DNA of 64,000 bases from JBCCDY01 sp039030555 (GCA_039030555.1 JBCCDY010000022.1:1-64000), one strand, 5' to 3'. Shown: positions 43,624 through 53,760, counted from the stretch's first letter. Numbers and translations are program-made. The notes: generated from the sequence alone by a model not told the origin.

Positions 43624-44325
43624 ATGACATCCAGAAATTTACTACGCGCTACTGTGATATGCTTATGTTTTAACGCCTCTTACGCACAGGAAATTCCGGA
43701 TGAGGATCAGCTGGGAGCATGGTATATGTATTTTTTCAATAAACAGTTCGAAAACAGTCGATTTGGTATTCAGGGGGATTATCAGTTTAGATTCTGGGAT
43801 TTTGGAAGTGATCTGGAGCAAATATTATTGCGTACCGGGCTTACCTACGATCCTAAAAATGCAGATATACTATTCACTTTTGGTTATGCTCATATAACAA
43901 GCGGTACTTTTGGTGAAAGTAGCCGTACAACAACGGAAAACCGTATGTATCAAGAAGCTCTTTTTCCACAAAAAATAGGCTCCCGGATATTACTTAATCA
44001 CAGGATACGATATGAGCAACGATGGGTTGAAGATCAGGACTTTAGAACACGATATAGGTATAACCTTTTCATTAATATCCCCGTGAACGATACCAAGCTG
44101 GATAAGGGGGTAGTATATGCAGCTCTTTACAATGAAATCTTCATAAATGGTCAGACGGATATTGGTGATGGAAGAACCGTTCAGCTTTTTGACCGTAACA
44201 GAACTTATCTAGGTGCAGGTTATGGCATCCTGAAAAACTTAAGGATACAGTTGGGCTGGATGAGACAGGCGACTGTAAACTTTGCCAAAAATCAGGCTCA
44301 ATTCAGTTTGCATCATAACTTTTAA
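43624..44325 (+). CDS. DUF2490 family outer-membrane protein
   Basis: 233 residues: signal peptide (LLRATVICLCFNASYA), then a DUF2490 domain with the usual opening DEDQLGAWYMYFFNKQF, alternating beta strands and RYNLFINIPVN, ending in a hydrophobic F (FSLHHNF) typical of an outer-membrane barrel. The function of the family is unknown. A very AT-rich leader precedes it. It is monocistronic. Confidence 0.82.
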   Translation: MTSRNLLRATVICLCFNASYAQEIPDEDQLGAWYMYFFNKQFENSRFGIQGDYQFRFWDFGSDLEQILLRTGLTYDPKNADILFTFGYAHITSGTFGESSRTTTENRMYQEALFPQKIGSRILLNHRIRYEQRWVEDQDFRTRYRYNLFINIPVNDTKLDKGVVYAALYNEIFINGQTDIGDGRTVQLFDRNRTYLGAGYGILKNLRIQLGWMRQATVNFAKNQAQFSLHHNF

Positions 44326-44408
44326 AGCTGTGTGTTTAAAGCTCACAAATAAAATTCTTGCCCAGATTTCAATACATGCTTATCTAAAAATCGATCTCAG
44401 CAAAAAGA

Positions 44409-44801
44409 TTATCGCTTTTGACCTTTTGCGTTTAGTGTTCTTCCCGACGCTTTGATCGTTCCCGACATTTCGTTTCCGGTAACCTCCATAACGTAATTAG
44501 CCTGTAAACTCCCTCTTGGGGATTGAATTTTACTTTTCCACCTAAGTTGATTATCCTCTTTGGTTATCGAGAAAGTGTCTTTTTCTGTTTGACCCATATA
44601 TTTCCCATCAACAAACGTGATTTCGAGCTGGTTCTCTCTATTTCCCCTCGGGGTATTGACGCTCATATCCCAGATCCCGACAATATCTTCTGTCTGAATA
44701 TTGGACCTCGATTGAGCGTATGAAGGGCTTGTATTGCTTGCTTTGGGAGAAGAGCAGCTGATCAGTAGAAATACCAAAAGATAAATTGACTTCATTTTCA
44801 T
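44409..44801 (-). CDS. Small lipoprotein
   Basis: 130 residues with a lipobox (YLLVFLLISCSSP). The mature domain starts IVGIWDMSVNTPRGNRENQL and shows eight or so short beta strands, suggestive of a lipocalin-like or DUF-type barrel. An alternative ATG is at 44795. Function is unknown; it converges on the DUF2490 gene. Confidence 0.6.
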   Translation of the reverse strand: MKMKSIYLLVFLLISCSSPKASNTSPSYAQSRSNIQTEDIVGIWDMSVNTPRGNRENQLEITFVDGKYMGQTEKDTFSITKEDNQLRWKSKIQSPRGSLQANYVMEVTGNEMSGTIKASGRTLNAKGQKR

Positions 44802-44985
44802 TTTTTAGGTAATGCTATGAAAGAAGGTCTCTAACCACAAAAAGACTCTACCAGTAGCCTGTTTTCATCTACCAATAGAGATGTCTTTCTCAGATTAAAA
44901 GAAATTAGATATTGTTAGGAAGTGCTTTGATTATTGCGAGTAGAGTGAAATTAAAATATCAGTTGAAAAGTCAACATTCACATCA

Positions 44986-45354
44986 ATGCGACCTGTTCAG
45001 AAATTAGCTTATAAAATACATCCTAAAAGAACCATCGGAAGGCATATAGAGCTGTTGGTGGATGGCGAACCTCTTTTAGATCTATTAGAAAATTCAATTC
45101 CTCCAGAATCCGGAGAAGAGCACTGGAGGGAAAAAAGAGATACCAAAGTCGTAAGAGATGAGCTAATAACATCATTTAAAAATCCAGGAGAGTATGGAAT
45201 ATTGACATGCGCACATTATGAGATGGTAGAAGATACTTCATCGAAAAAGATCAAGGTGACGCACAAAGAGGATACGGTACCTTGGACAGTTAAATCTCCG
45301 GGATCAGACTTCCATTACACCAATAATGAAACTATGGATTTCAAATTTCATTAG
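44986..45354 (+). CDS. Hypothetical protein
   Basis: 122 residues, cytoplasmic, charged, with no signal peptide or membrane helix. Landmarks include HIELLVDGEPLLDLLE and EYGILTCAHYEMVEDTSS; the latter could suggest a metal- or sulfur-related site (CAH), but no family is recognised. It is alone between two minus-strand genes. Confidence 0.5.
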   Translation: MRPVQKLAYKIHPKRTIGRHIELLVDGEPLLDLLENSIPPESGEEHWREKRDTKVVRDELITSFKNPGEYGILTCAHYEMVEDTSSKKIKVTHKEDTVPWTVKSPGSDFHYTNNETMDFKFH

Positions 45355-45422
45355 CCTCATTATAAAAAAATGATCCTTAAACTTGTAGCGCCTCAATAAG
45401 AAAGGTTAGCCACGAATTAGAT

Positions 45423-45932
45423 TCACATAATCGATTTCATAATCATCTTCATGGCCTCGATAGCCTGATCTTCGTTTTCATACCCCCTACCCATAGTAGT
45501 CAACAACCAAGGGCGAGCTTCTTCATCTACAAAAACAGTCACATCAAATGATCCACTGGATTTATCATGATTCATTTGGGCTGTAAAACCTCCAAGCTCA
45601 ACTGTTTTAAAATGAACGTCATCATCTTCGTATTCTTTAGGGGCATTTTCAAGGGCTTTTATTTGTCCATTTATGAATTCGGGGTTATCCGGGTAAGCAT
45701 TCAAACGGAAAGAAAAATAGTCTTCAACTCCTTTATTGTAATAGGCAGCAAGACTATAGTTCTTTTCACCATTTACTTTAACTGATTCTACTTCAGGTTT
45801 TTGAGAAAGCTTGAACCCGATTACTTCTTCCGGTATTTTATCTACCAACTCATCATAAACACTCTGCGCTTTTAAAACAGTTGTGCACACAAAAAAGATT
45901 AATATCATTAACCTTAATCTTGAAGATTTCAT
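45423..45932 (-). CDS. Small exported protein
   Basis: 169 residues with a signal peptide (LRLMILIFFVCTTVLKAQ). The mature domain (LVDKIPEEVIGFKLSQKPEV to FDVTVFVDEEARPWLLTTMG) is an alpha-beta fold that I cannot assign. It is 15 bases downstream of nagB and may be cotranscribed with it. Confidence 0.55.
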   Translation of the reverse strand: MKSSRLRLMILIFFVCTTVLKAQSVYDELVDKIPEEVIGFKLSQKPEVESVKVNGEKNYSLAAYYNKGVEDYFSFRLNAYPDNPEFINGQIKALENAPKEYEDDDVHFKTVELGGFTAQMNHDKSSGSFDVTVFVDEEARPWLLTTMGRGYENEDQAIEAMKMIMKSIM

Positions 45933-45947
45933 GACTTTTTATTTATA

Positions 45948-46757
45948 CTATTTTGAAGGAAACTTCTTGTGATTCAATTGTTCAATATCTTTAAAATACT
46001 CAACAGTTTCAACCTTCAATTCCATAGTTGACGGCTCATCACAAACCAGGATGGCTTTGGGGTGCATTTGAATAACGGAAGCCGGCCACATATGACTTAC
46101 AGAACCTTCCACAATGTTTCTCAAAGCCCTTGCTTTATTATAACCAGTAATGATGATTAGTACTTCACCGGCATCCATGACCGTCCCCACTCCTACTGTT
46201 AAAGCTTGTGTGGGAACTTTAGAAATATCACCATCAAAAAAGCGTGAATTAGCCAGGATTGTGTTGTAGCTCAGGGTTTTTATCCTTGTACGGGAAGAAA
46301 GTGAAGAACCTGGCTCATTAAAAGCAATATGACCATCTTGCCCAACTCCAGCGAGGAATAGATCAATACCTCCAAACTGAGTGATCTTTTTTTCATAAGC
46401 TTGACACTCCTTATCTAAATCTTGGGCATTACCATTCGGAATATGTAAATTTTCTTTTTTGAAATCGGTATGGGCAAAGAGTTGTTCTTGCATGAAAGTA
46501 TGATAGCTTTCGGGGTGCCCTTCTGGTAACCCAACGTATTCGTCCATATTGAACGTAAGCACATTTTTGAAAGATATATGACCTGTCTTATTTCTTTCGA
46601 TCAACTCCTTATAAGTTGGTATCGGGGAAGACCCTGTCGGCAATCCGAGGGTAAAAGGCTCGTCTTTGTTGGTTACGTAACCTTTGATTCGATCAACAAC
46701 GTGATCAGCTACCCATTTTCCTACTTCATTTTCGTTGCTTTTAATTATGATCCTCAT
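45948..46757 (-). CDS. nagB: Glucosamine-6-phosphate deaminase
   Basis: 269 residues. Diagnostic elements: LGLPTGSSPIPTYKELI, FNMDEYVGLPEGHPESYH (catalytic Asp), DLFLAGVGQDGHIAFNEPGS (general base Asp and His) and MWPASVIQMHP. It converts glucosamine 6-phosphate to fructose 6-phosphate and ammonia, feeding amino sugars into glycolysis. It is a short NagB of normal length and stands without nagA in this window. Confidence 0.95.
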   Translation of the reverse strand: MRIIIKSNENEVGKWVADHVVDRIKGYVTNKDEPFTLGLPTGSSPIPTYKELIERNKTGHISFKNVLTFNMDEYVGLPEGHPESYHTFMQEQLFAHTDFKKENLHIPNGNAQDLDKECQAYEKKITQFGGIDLFLAGVGQDGHIAFNEPGSSLSSRTRIKTLSYNTILANSRFFDGDISKVPTQALTVGVGTVMDAGEVLIIITGYNKARALRNIVEGSVSHMWPASVIQMHPKAILVCDEPSTMELKVETVEYFKDIEQLNHKKFPSK

Positions 46758-46885
46758 GGCTTTCTATTCCTGATCTAATTTAAGTAATGCTAACCTGGCA
46801 TTAAAGGCTTTTGCTTTAGATTAGTAAGGACTTTCGTAAGCTTATTGGATATATTTTCGTTAAATTGAATATCCCACAAAAGTTT

Positions 46886-47341
46886 ATGAACATGAAAGAG
46901 AGCACAGTAGTAGAGTCTTTCGATATTCATCACGACCTGCAAATAAACACTTCTCCGAAAAAAGTATTTGATGCGATATCCATGCCGAAGCATCTGATTA
47001 ACTGGTGGCCTGAAAAATGTACGGGAAAACCTGGGTTGAATTCAGAATACAATTTCCATTTTACTGATGAATATAACTGGTATGGAAAAGTCAGCAAATG
47101 TGAACCTAATACTGCTTTTCATATTAAAATGACCAAGGCCGATGAAGACTGGAATCCTACTTCATTTGGGTTCGACCTAATTGAAGATAATGGGAAAGCA
47201 CTAGTCAAGTTTTGGCATAGAGGATGGCCTGAATGCAATGACCACTTTAGAAGGTCGTCTTTTTGCTGGGCACTTCTACTTAAAGGGCTAAAAGATTATG
47301 TAGAGAAAAACATAATTATTCCTTTTGAGGAGAGAAGTTAA
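46886..47341 (+). CDS. SRPBCC-domain protein (START-like)
   Basis: 151 residues from the ATG at 46886; a TTG at 46865 is less likely. A single SRPBCC domain: SPKKVFDAISMPKHLINWWPEKC, then YNWYGKVSKCEPNTAFHIKM, ending WALLLKGLKDYVEKN. It resembles the AHSA1/polyketide cyclase subfamily and binds an unknown hydrophobic ligand. It is divergent from nagB. Confidence 0.78.
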   Translation: MNMKESTVVESFDIHHDLQINTSPKKVFDAISMPKHLINWWPEKCTGKPGLNSEYNFHFTDEYNWYGKVSKCEPNTAFHIKMTKADEDWNPTSFGFDLIEDNGKALVKFWHRGWPECNDHFRRSSFCWALLLKGLKDYVEKNIIIPFEERS

Positions 47342-47348
47342 GCGCCAA

Positions 47349-50111
47349 TTATCTTTCTGTTTTTATATCTAATTCATTTCCAAACGCCCCTATCCTAAAA
47401 TAGAAAGAAAATAGCAAGTATCTGTTTAGCGTATTGAAGTTACGCTCCTGTACAAAATTTGAATTGCTTGTTCTTGAAAGGCCTACATTTTCATTCAGAA
47501 GATCAAATACTTCCACCTTAAACTGAGCCCGGTTGTCCTTAAGAAAGCTTTTAGCTAAATAAGTATTCAGTAGAGAAATATTTTGTGTAGTTGGAAAAGC
47601 ACTACCTCTATTTCGCTCGTAATTGAAGTTAACTCCCAGTTCCCAATGCTTTGCAAAAGAATAAATAACATCTGCATAATACTCTGTTTTGAAAAACTGC
47701 TGATCTAAATCCGAATCCAGAGCATAACGGGTTGTAGTTTTATTAAAACGAGTGCCTACTAACCAATCTATTTTTTCTTTTTTCCTGTTTTCAATTTCAA
47801 ACTTTATGGATGGAGAAAATCTTCTGGTCACATTTTCCTGCTCATTTAGGAACACTATTCCTTTTTCAAAATCGACGGTTGGAGCCAAGTTAAATTTGAC
47901 CTTTAATGGTCTCACCGGGCTGGAAAGATTTAAAAACACATTTAATCTAACATTCTCGTCCGTATTAACTGGCATAATAATCTGTTGAAGTTGATCATCA
48001 ATAATCCTTGAATTCACTATTCTATTTGCGGTATATAGGGTACGAACGGAAGAAAACAGAGTCAGAAAATTGAATTGATCAAACAAATTATAGTTAAGGC
48101 TTAATTCATGGGTGTACTCAGGGTTTAAGTCTGGATTCCCAACATAGGTTTGAATTGGATTAGAGTTATCTATAACAGGTTGTAACTGTTGAATGGAAGG
48201 TTCTTGAACTCTGGTAGAATAGGAAGCTTGTAATCGTTGTCCAGTTCTAATATCCCAATTGTAGCTTACCGATGGTAAAACATTCAGAAATGTTTGATTA
48301 ATCGTAACATTCTCATTTTCAATTTCTCCTTTCAGCGTGGCGTTTTCAACTATAGCTCCTAAAGAAATATTTGTTTTCTTACGATTCCATTTAAACCTTA
48401 CCCCTCCCTCAGAAACATCATAATTTCTTTCAAATATTCTACTTAACTCATCATTAAGTAAGAATTCGGAGTCTTGAAAGTCGAAAAAAGCCTTATTGAA
48501 TGAATTGAACTGACTTGTTCTTCCCAGAAGAAATTCAAGATATTTGCCTTTACCTAGTGGCTCTGTGTAGTTCAAATTCGCATTATAATTTATTGGGCTA
48601 TCGGATTGATCTTGCAGCTGATTGATTTCTAGAGTAGTTTCTTCTTCACTAAAGAATCCGTTCGATGAACGGATCTGGTTATCTCTATTAGAAGGTAAGT
48701 AATCAAAGTCGAAGGTAGCCACCATGAATCTACCAGGTCTTTTAAAACGATGCCTAACACTTACTTCTGTATTCAGATTAATAATATGTTCTGTGTTTTC
48801 GTTCTGACGTTCACTTGAATTACTGAGGTTTGATTGTGCGTCAAATGTTTCTGAAAAACTATTTTCAAATTGTTCTCCTTTGTTAGCTTTTAAATTCGTC
48901 TTTAAAATGAGTTCGGTACTTTCGTTTAAATCACTGTAAACTTTAAAGTTCAATAAATGACTTGAAAAGCTCGTTTTCCGCTGTGTGTTCTCTCTGGTTT
49001 CAAAAATTTCACCATTAAGAAAGTTTTGTCTTAACAAGCTTATGTTAGGATTATTTTCTACATGATTAATACGATAATTAGTATTGATTTCCACAGTTTC
49101 TTTCGGTTCAAAATTAAAATTCACCCCAGCCGATTGAGCAGTCCTTACCCCAACATTTTGCCCAGATTGATTTCCAGGCGATAATTGGTAAAAAAAGCCT
49201 CCACCCCCACTGAGTAATTCTTGAATTCCCCCTGCAAAATTGATTTGATCTTCCAACGAAAATGTTTCCTGGTTAATGTTATTTGCATTACCTATCGCAG
49301 ATAATTGAAGGTCCTCGGAGAAACGATTATAATTAGCCTTTCCTAAATAACGATCATCTGTTCCGTATCCTCCCAAAACAGAGCCAAAATAGCCTTGTTT
49401 CTTATCCTCCTTCAAAGAGAGATTGATGGTTTTCTTACTGTTCCCATCATCCACACCCGTAAACTCGGCGATTTCTGAAGCTTTATCGAAAACCTGAACG
49501 TTTTCAATAACATTGGCGGGAAGACTTTTAGTTGCCATTTTAGGGTCATCTCCAAAGAACTCTTTACCATCTACCAAAACCCTTGCTACTTTTTCGCCGT
49601 GCGCCCTGATTGAGCCATCACGCTCTACCTGGACACCGGGGAGCTTCCGAAGCAGATCTTCTACCACAGCGTTTTCCTTTGTTTTGAAAGCATCTGCATT
49701 GTATTGAACGGTGTCGCCCTTGATTTCAATAGGAATTCTGTAGTCAGAAACCTCTACTTCTTCTAGAATCGTTTTTTCTTCGGATAATTCCACGATACCA
49801 AGATCTAAAGACTCTTTCAAGCTTAGTGCCTTTTGATACTTTTCAAACCCTAAAAAGGTGATCTGAAATATATAATCCCCTGGCTTTACTTTTTTCAATA
49901 AAAATTCTCCTTCTGAGTTAGACGAAGTGTAGGAATACAAAACAGAATCCTGATTTTCAAGCAATACCACCGTTGCTTGAGGAAGTACAGATCCATTTTC
50001 ATCTTGAATTATCCCAGATATTGAAAAAGTCTTTTCCTGAGCCTCAGCTTGAAAAAAACTCAGGAAGGCCAGAAGCATAATAAATACTTCTTTTAATCTA
50101 TTTTGAAGCAT
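47349..50111 (-). CDS. Outer-membrane beta-barrel protein (OMP_b-brl_3 type)
   Basis: 920 residues from the ATG at 50111 (an ATG at 50126 adds five residues). A signal peptide leads to a carboxypeptidase-regulatory-like domain (SISGIIQDENGSVLPQATVV), a TonB-plug-like region (LLRKLPGVQVERDGSI; VLVDGKEFFGDDPKMATKSL) and a C-terminal barrel. This architecture is common in Bacteroidota and does not include a SusD partner. It lies directly downstream of a GLPGLI gene, a very frequent pairing. Confidence 0.88.
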   Translation of the reverse strand: MLQNRLKEVFIMLLAFLSFFQAEAQEKTFSISGIIQDENGSVLPQATVVLLENQDSVLYSYTSSNSEGEFLLKKVKPGDYIFQITFLGFEKYQKALSLKESLDLGIVELSEEKTILEEVEVSDYRIPIEIKGDTVQYNADAFKTKENAVVEDLLRKLPGVQVERDGSIRAHGEKVARVLVDGKEFFGDDPKMATKSLPANVIENVQVFDKASEIAEFTGVDDGNSKKTINLSLKEDKKQGYFGSVLGGYGTDDRYLGKANYNRFSEDLQLSAIGNANNINQETFSLEDQINFAGGIQELLSGGGGFFYQLSPGNQSGQNVGVRTAQSAGVNFNFEPKETVEINTNYRINHVENNPNISLLRQNFLNGEIFETRENTQRKTSFSSHLLNFKVYSDLNESTELILKTNLKANKGEQFENSFSETFDAQSNLSNSSERQNENTEHIINLNTEVSVRHRFKRPGRFMVATFDFDYLPSNRDNQIRSSNGFFSEEETTLEINQLQDQSDSPINYNANLNYTEPLGKGKYLEFLLGRTSQFNSFNKAFFDFQDSEFLLNDELSRIFERNYDVSEGGVRFKWNRKKTNISLGAIVENATLKGEIENENVTINQTFLNVLPSVSYNWDIRTGQRLQASYSTRVQEPSIQQLQPVIDNSNPIQTYVGNPDLNPEYTHELSLNYNLFDQFNFLTLFSSVRTLYTANRIVNSRIIDDQLQQIIMPVNTDENVRLNVFLNLSSPVRPLKVKFNLAPTVDFEKGIVFLNEQENVTRRFSPSIKFEIENRKKEKIDWLVGTRFNKTTTRYALDSDLDQQFFKTEYYADVIYSFAKHWELGVNFNYERNRGSAFPTTQNISLLNTYLAKSFLKDNRAQFKVEVFDLLNENVGLSRTSNSNFVQERNFNTLNRYLLFSFYFRIGAFGNELDIKTER

Positions 50112-50140
50112 TATATCTTGAAACAAGTTCTGAATGATCC

Positions 50141-50905
50141 TTATCTCGATTCAATTCTGATGACCTTTCCTCCTCCAACTCCATAGGTCTGCTGCATTTC
50201 CTCAGTCTTCGCAATTACAATCTGCTCATACTCTTCTTGACTTACTTTTTTCCCTTTTTTTGGAGCTTCTATTTGGTTTGGTTTAAAATCAAGATCAACT
50301 GCTGTGGCTTCTAATAAGGTTTTGCTGTTGTTCAGTTCCATTTCAAGAATCAAGCCTGGTAAAGAGCCATAGCCTAAAGGTCCAAATGAAACAGGAATTG
50401 CGGTAGTAAACCATGCTATGTCTTTTCTATCTTCCGATAGATACTCGGCCTTCTGACAGTTGTAGCCCAAAACCTCTTTCGACTCACCGGTAAGTTTCCA
50501 TTCCGGCTTTTTGACCCTTCCTTCAATTAGAAATTCCCTACCCATGAACTCTTTTCGTTCAACAAACTCCTCGCCCTTAATATAGATTATGTTTTCATTT
50601 CCCCCTGATTCTATTCGCATTATTACAACACTCCCGTTATCGGAACGTTCTGTCTCAGCTTCTTGTAAGTCTACTGTTTTGAAAAGGGACTTATCCTCAT
50701 CAAATATTAGCTCCTTTTCCGATTTTCTTTCGGATGGTATAAGACTTTTAATTTCCTTTAACCTAGGATCAATTTCTTCATCAAGTTTAATATCTAGTCG
50801 AACAGTTTCAGTGTAAACTACTCTACCCGTCTGGGCGTATATTTTGAAGTTAAATGCAAATAATACAGCCGCAAAAGTTAAAATTTGTAATGTTGTCTTA
50901 TTCAT
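50141..50905 (-). CDS. GLPGLI family protein
   Basis: 254 residues with a signal peptide, a YTETVRLDIKL-type opening strand, and the namesake motif as YGSLPGLILEME near residue 183, preceded by VLGYNCQKAE and IAWFTTAIPVSFGP. GLPGLI proteins are exported, of unknown function, and normally sit next to an outer-membrane barrel, as here (29 bases). Cooperation with the barrel is inferred. Confidence 0.9.
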   Translation of the reverse strand: MNKTTLQILTFAAVLFAFNFKIYAQTGRVVYTETVRLDIKLDEEIDPRLKEIKSLIPSERKSEKELIFDEDKSLFKTVDLQEAETERSDNGSVVIMRIESGGNENIIYIKGEEFVERKEFMGREFLIEGRVKKPEWKLTGESKEVLGYNCQKAEYLSEDRKDIAWFTTAIPVSFGPLGYGSLPGLILEMELNNSKTLLEATAVDLDFKPNQIEAPKKGKKVSQEEYEQIVIAKTEEMQQTYGVGGGKVIRIESR

Positions 50906-51009
50906 TTTTTTACAATCGTTAAATTCTGTACAAATCAGAAAAAAGCAATTCTTAAAAACCGTTATAAAATGTTAAAAGCCGTTAAATACTAGCTTTAAGC
51001 ACTACTGAG

Positions 51010-51486
51010 ATGGAAATTGTTATTTATATAATTGCTGGAATATTTATGTTGGTCGGGATTTTAGGGTGTTTTCTGCCGATTATACCCGGCCCTCCAATTA
51101 GTTATGTAGGCTTATTGCTTTTACAGCTTAAAGAAATACCGCCTTTCACCCAACAGTTCATGATCATCTGGTTGATCATTACGGCTTTGGTCTTCGCACT
51201 TGATTATATCGTGCCCGTTTTAGGTGCAAAAAAGTATGGAGGTACCAGTAAAGGCGTTATTGGAAGCGCAATTGGTTTGATTTTAGGGATATTTCTTTTC
51301 CCTCCAATAGGCATCATTTTAGGGCCTATCATTGGCGCATTTATTGGGGAAGTTGTAGCAGGAAAGGACTCAAAGAATGCTATGAAAGCTGCTTATGGTT
51401 CGTTTATTGGGTTTCTCTTTGGAACCGGACTAAAACTAATAGCTTCCGGCTTCATGTTTTTCTACTACCTGCAATCTTTATTTTGA
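51010..51486 (+). CDS. DUF456 family membrane protein
   Basis: 158 residues, four to five hydrophobic segments. The glycine-proline motif LGCFLPIIPGPPISYVG is the DUF456 hallmark, and a Gly-rich centre (IGSAIGLILGIFLFPPIGII) resembles the Gly-zipper segments of the family. No function is known. It precedes the glutamate synthase-like gene by 53 bases, with a long palindrome between them. Confidence 0.85.
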   Translation: MEIVIYIIAGIFMLVGILGCFLPIIPGPPISYVGLLLLQLKEIPPFTQQFMIIWLIITALVFALDYIVPVLGAKKYGGTSKGVIGSAIGLILGIFLFPPIGIILGPIIGAFIGEVVAGKDSKNAMKAAYGSFIGFLFGTGLKLIASGFMFFYYLQSLF

Positions 51487-51498
51487 TCTCGTTTAGAA

Positions 51499-51531
51499 AA
51501 GATATTCTTTATATTTAGTAAAGAATATCTT
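51499..51531. repeat. Perfect 13-bp inverted repeat before the glutamate synthase-like gene
   Basis: AAGATATTCTTTA, seven bases, TAAAGAATATCTT. There is no T run after it, which argues against a terminator, and it ends 8 bases before the ATG at 51540. It may be an operator or an RNA hairpin that limits translation. Confidence 0.55.
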
Positions 51532-51539
51532 CCTTCCAA

Positions 51540-53123
51540 ATGAGAAACCAGTTTATAGTTCTTTCTACAATTACGGTATTGGCAATTTTAGCAGCTGCCT
51601 TCTTTTTAACTCCATGGGCATTACTAGCCTTTATTATTGTTGGGCCATTAGTGTTTTTTGGATCTATGGACCTCATTCAAAAGAAACAGACCATCAGAAG
51701 GAATTTCCCTCTCTTGGGCGCCGGAAGGTATTGGATGGAAAAACTCAGACCTAAGATTTATCAATATTTCGTGGAGTCTGAAATAGATGGTACGCCGATT
51801 AACCGTATGTTCAGATCAATCATCTATCAAAGAGCTAAATCGGATTTAGATACTCTACCGTTCGGGACTAAGATGGAAGTCTATAGAGCAGGATACGAAT
51901 GGGTTAATCACTCTATGAGTCCTTTGAATTCAAAATCGTTAAATCAGGATCCAAGAATTACGGTTGGTGGCCCAGATTGCATAAAGCCTTATGACGCCAG
52001 TATTCTAAACATATCTGCAATGAGTTACGGAGCCTTAAGTAAAAATGCTGTTCTATCGTTGAACTTAGGAGCAAAAATGGGTGGCTTTGCCCACAATACC
52101 GGCGAAGGTTCTATTAGCCCATATCATGAAGAACCAAAAGGCGATTTGATTTGGCAAATAGGTACTGGTTATTTTGGGTGTAGGACACTGGAGGGAGGTT
52201 TTGATGAAGAGCTTTTCCAAAAAAGATCCAATTCCGATCAGGTTAAAATGATCGAAATTAAGATCTCGCAGGGAGCAAAACCAGCACATGGAGGAATATT
52301 ACCAGCAGCTAAAAACAATGAAGAAATAGCCTCTATCCGTAATGTTAAACCACATACCGAAGTAGTATCACCACCTTACCATACTGCTTTTTCCGGACCT
52401 GAAGGATTAATAAGCTTTATAAAAAAACTTCGTGATCTCTCAGGAGGAAAGCCAATTGGCTTCAAACTATGCCTCGGTCAGAAAAGTGAATTCATCACCT
52501 TATGCAAAGAGATGATCAAAACGGGGGTCAAGCCTGATTTTATTACGGTAGATGGTGGTGAAGGAGGAACCGGTGCCGCACCTTTAGAATTCTCCAATTC
52601 AGTAGGTATGCCGCTGAGAGAAGGACTCGCTTTTGTATACGATGCTTTGGTAGGCTACAACCTGAAAGAGGATATCAAAATATTTGCTTCTGGTAAAATA
52701 TTCACTGCCTTTCATATCTTCAGAGCCTTATCATTAGGAGCAGATGCTTGTTACACCGCACGTGGAGTGATGATAGCTCTGGGTTGCATCCAGGCTCTCG
52801 AGTGCAATAACAACAATTGTCCTACCGGAATAACTACTCATAAGCCACATTTAGTTCAAGGTTTAGTGGTAAGTGATAAGAGTAAAAGAGTAGCTAATTT
52901 TCATAAAGATACCGTTGAGGCTTTAGTGGAATTACTTGCTGCAACAGGTTTAGATAAGCTTTCCAAGATAAACAGGACCCATATCAACAGAAGACTCAAT
53001 ATGACTCAGATTAAAAGATACGATGAGATATATCCGGAAGTGCAGCCGGGAGAATTTTTAAAAGATAATTATCCTGCAGGAATGGAACTCCACGTTAAAG
53101 AAGCCGATGCTTATTTTGGGTAG
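51540..53123 (+). CDS. FMN-binding glutamate synthase-family protein
   Basis: 527 residues. Two N-terminal membrane helices (residues about 5-45) are followed by the GltB central/FMN domain: ISAMSYGALSKNAVLSLNLG, GTGYFGCRTLEG, KPIGFKLCLGQKSE, TVDGGEGGTGAAP, and a cysteine cluster ALECNNNNCPTGI for a 3Fe-4S centre. It lacks the glutaminase and GXGXG domains of full glutamate synthase, like the archaeal-type stand-alone proteins. Its real substrate is unproven. Confidence 0.9.
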   Translation: MRNQFIVLSTITVLAILAAAFFLTPWALLAFIIVGPLVFFGSMDLIQKKQTIRRNFPLLGAGRYWMEKLRPKIYQYFVESEIDGTPINRMFRSIIYQRAKSDLDTLPFGTKMEVYRAGYEWVNHSMSPLNSKSLNQDPRITVGGPDCIKPYDASILNISAMSYGALSKNAVLSLNLGAKMGGFAHNTGEGSISPYHEEPKGDLIWQIGTGYFGCRTLEGGFDEELFQKRSNSDQVKMIEIKISQGAKPAHGGILPAAKNNEEIASIRNVKPHTEVVSPPYHTAFSGPEGLISFIKKLRDLSGGKPIGFKLCLGQKSEFITLCKEMIKTGVKPDFITVDGGEGGTGAAPLEFSNSVGMPLREGLAFVYDALVGYNLKEDIKIFASGKIFTAFHIFRALSLGADACYTARGVMIALGCIQALECNNNNCPTGITTHKPHLVQGLVVSDKSKRVANFHKDTVEALVELLAATGLDKLSKINRTHINRRLNMTQIKRYDEIYPEVQPGEFLKDNYPAGMELHVKEADAYFG

Positions 53124-53303
53124 AACAGTTGTCATTTCTATCATTTTGGACTTTCGATCTTATATTTTCAGATAAAAAATTCGAATCAAACGGTCTATTA
53201 TTAATCTAAATTGTAGCCTTACTTCATAAAGATAGTTTGCTATTTCTAGCTGTTTTAATAACTTACTGATACTTTAAATAAAAACTACTGTAAATAAAGA
53301 ATA

Positions 53304-53705
53304 ATGGCTGAAAGTCTTAAAGAGCAACTTAAAACTTTAATTGGTCTGGCCTCTGCAGATAATAGTCTGGCTGAGAACGAAATGAAATTCATTCATCATA
53401 TTGGTCATGCAAATGGATTTACTGGTGAAGAGATTGAAGAAATGATGAAAAACCCTGAGCCTCTGGGTGACCTATCATCTTTCACAGCAGATCAAAAATT
53501 CGAGACCCTTTATAATGTAGTCCAGTTGATGAAGGTTGATAAAAAAGTCTTTTTAAGTGAAATAAAGTATAGTCAGGATATGGCTGATAAGCTTGGATTC
53601 AAAAAAACGGTAATAGCTGAGCTTTCTTCCCAAATTTATAGTGACCCTAGCATCACAGGTGATAAAGAAGAGTTAAAACAAAAAGCATTAAAATTTCTGA
53701 AATAA
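53304..53705 (+). CDS. TerB-like protein
   Basis: 133 residues, all helical. The family's acidic pattern is visible (LIGLASADNSLAENEMKFIH, early in the protein, and VQLMKVDKKVFLSEIKY). TerB-like folds act in tellurite or stress-related membrane complexes, but stand-alone copies are unassigned. It has its own terminator at 53725. Confidence 0.72.
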   Translation: MAESLKEQLKTLIGLASADNSLAENEMKFIHHIGHANGFTGEEIEEMMKNPEPLGDLSSFTADQKFETLYNVVQLMKVDKKVFLSEIKYSQDMADKLGFKKTVIAELSSQIYSDPSITGDKEELKQKALKFLK

Positions 53706-53724
53706 GAATTTCTGAATAATTTGG

Positions 53725-53760
53725 AGCCCATCTGCACGTTTGTGTGGTTGGGCTTTTTTA
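53725..53760 (+). terminator. Rho-independent terminator after the TerB-like gene
   Basis: AGCCCA..GCAC, GTTT loop, GTG..TGGGCT, followed by T6. Confidence 0.75.
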
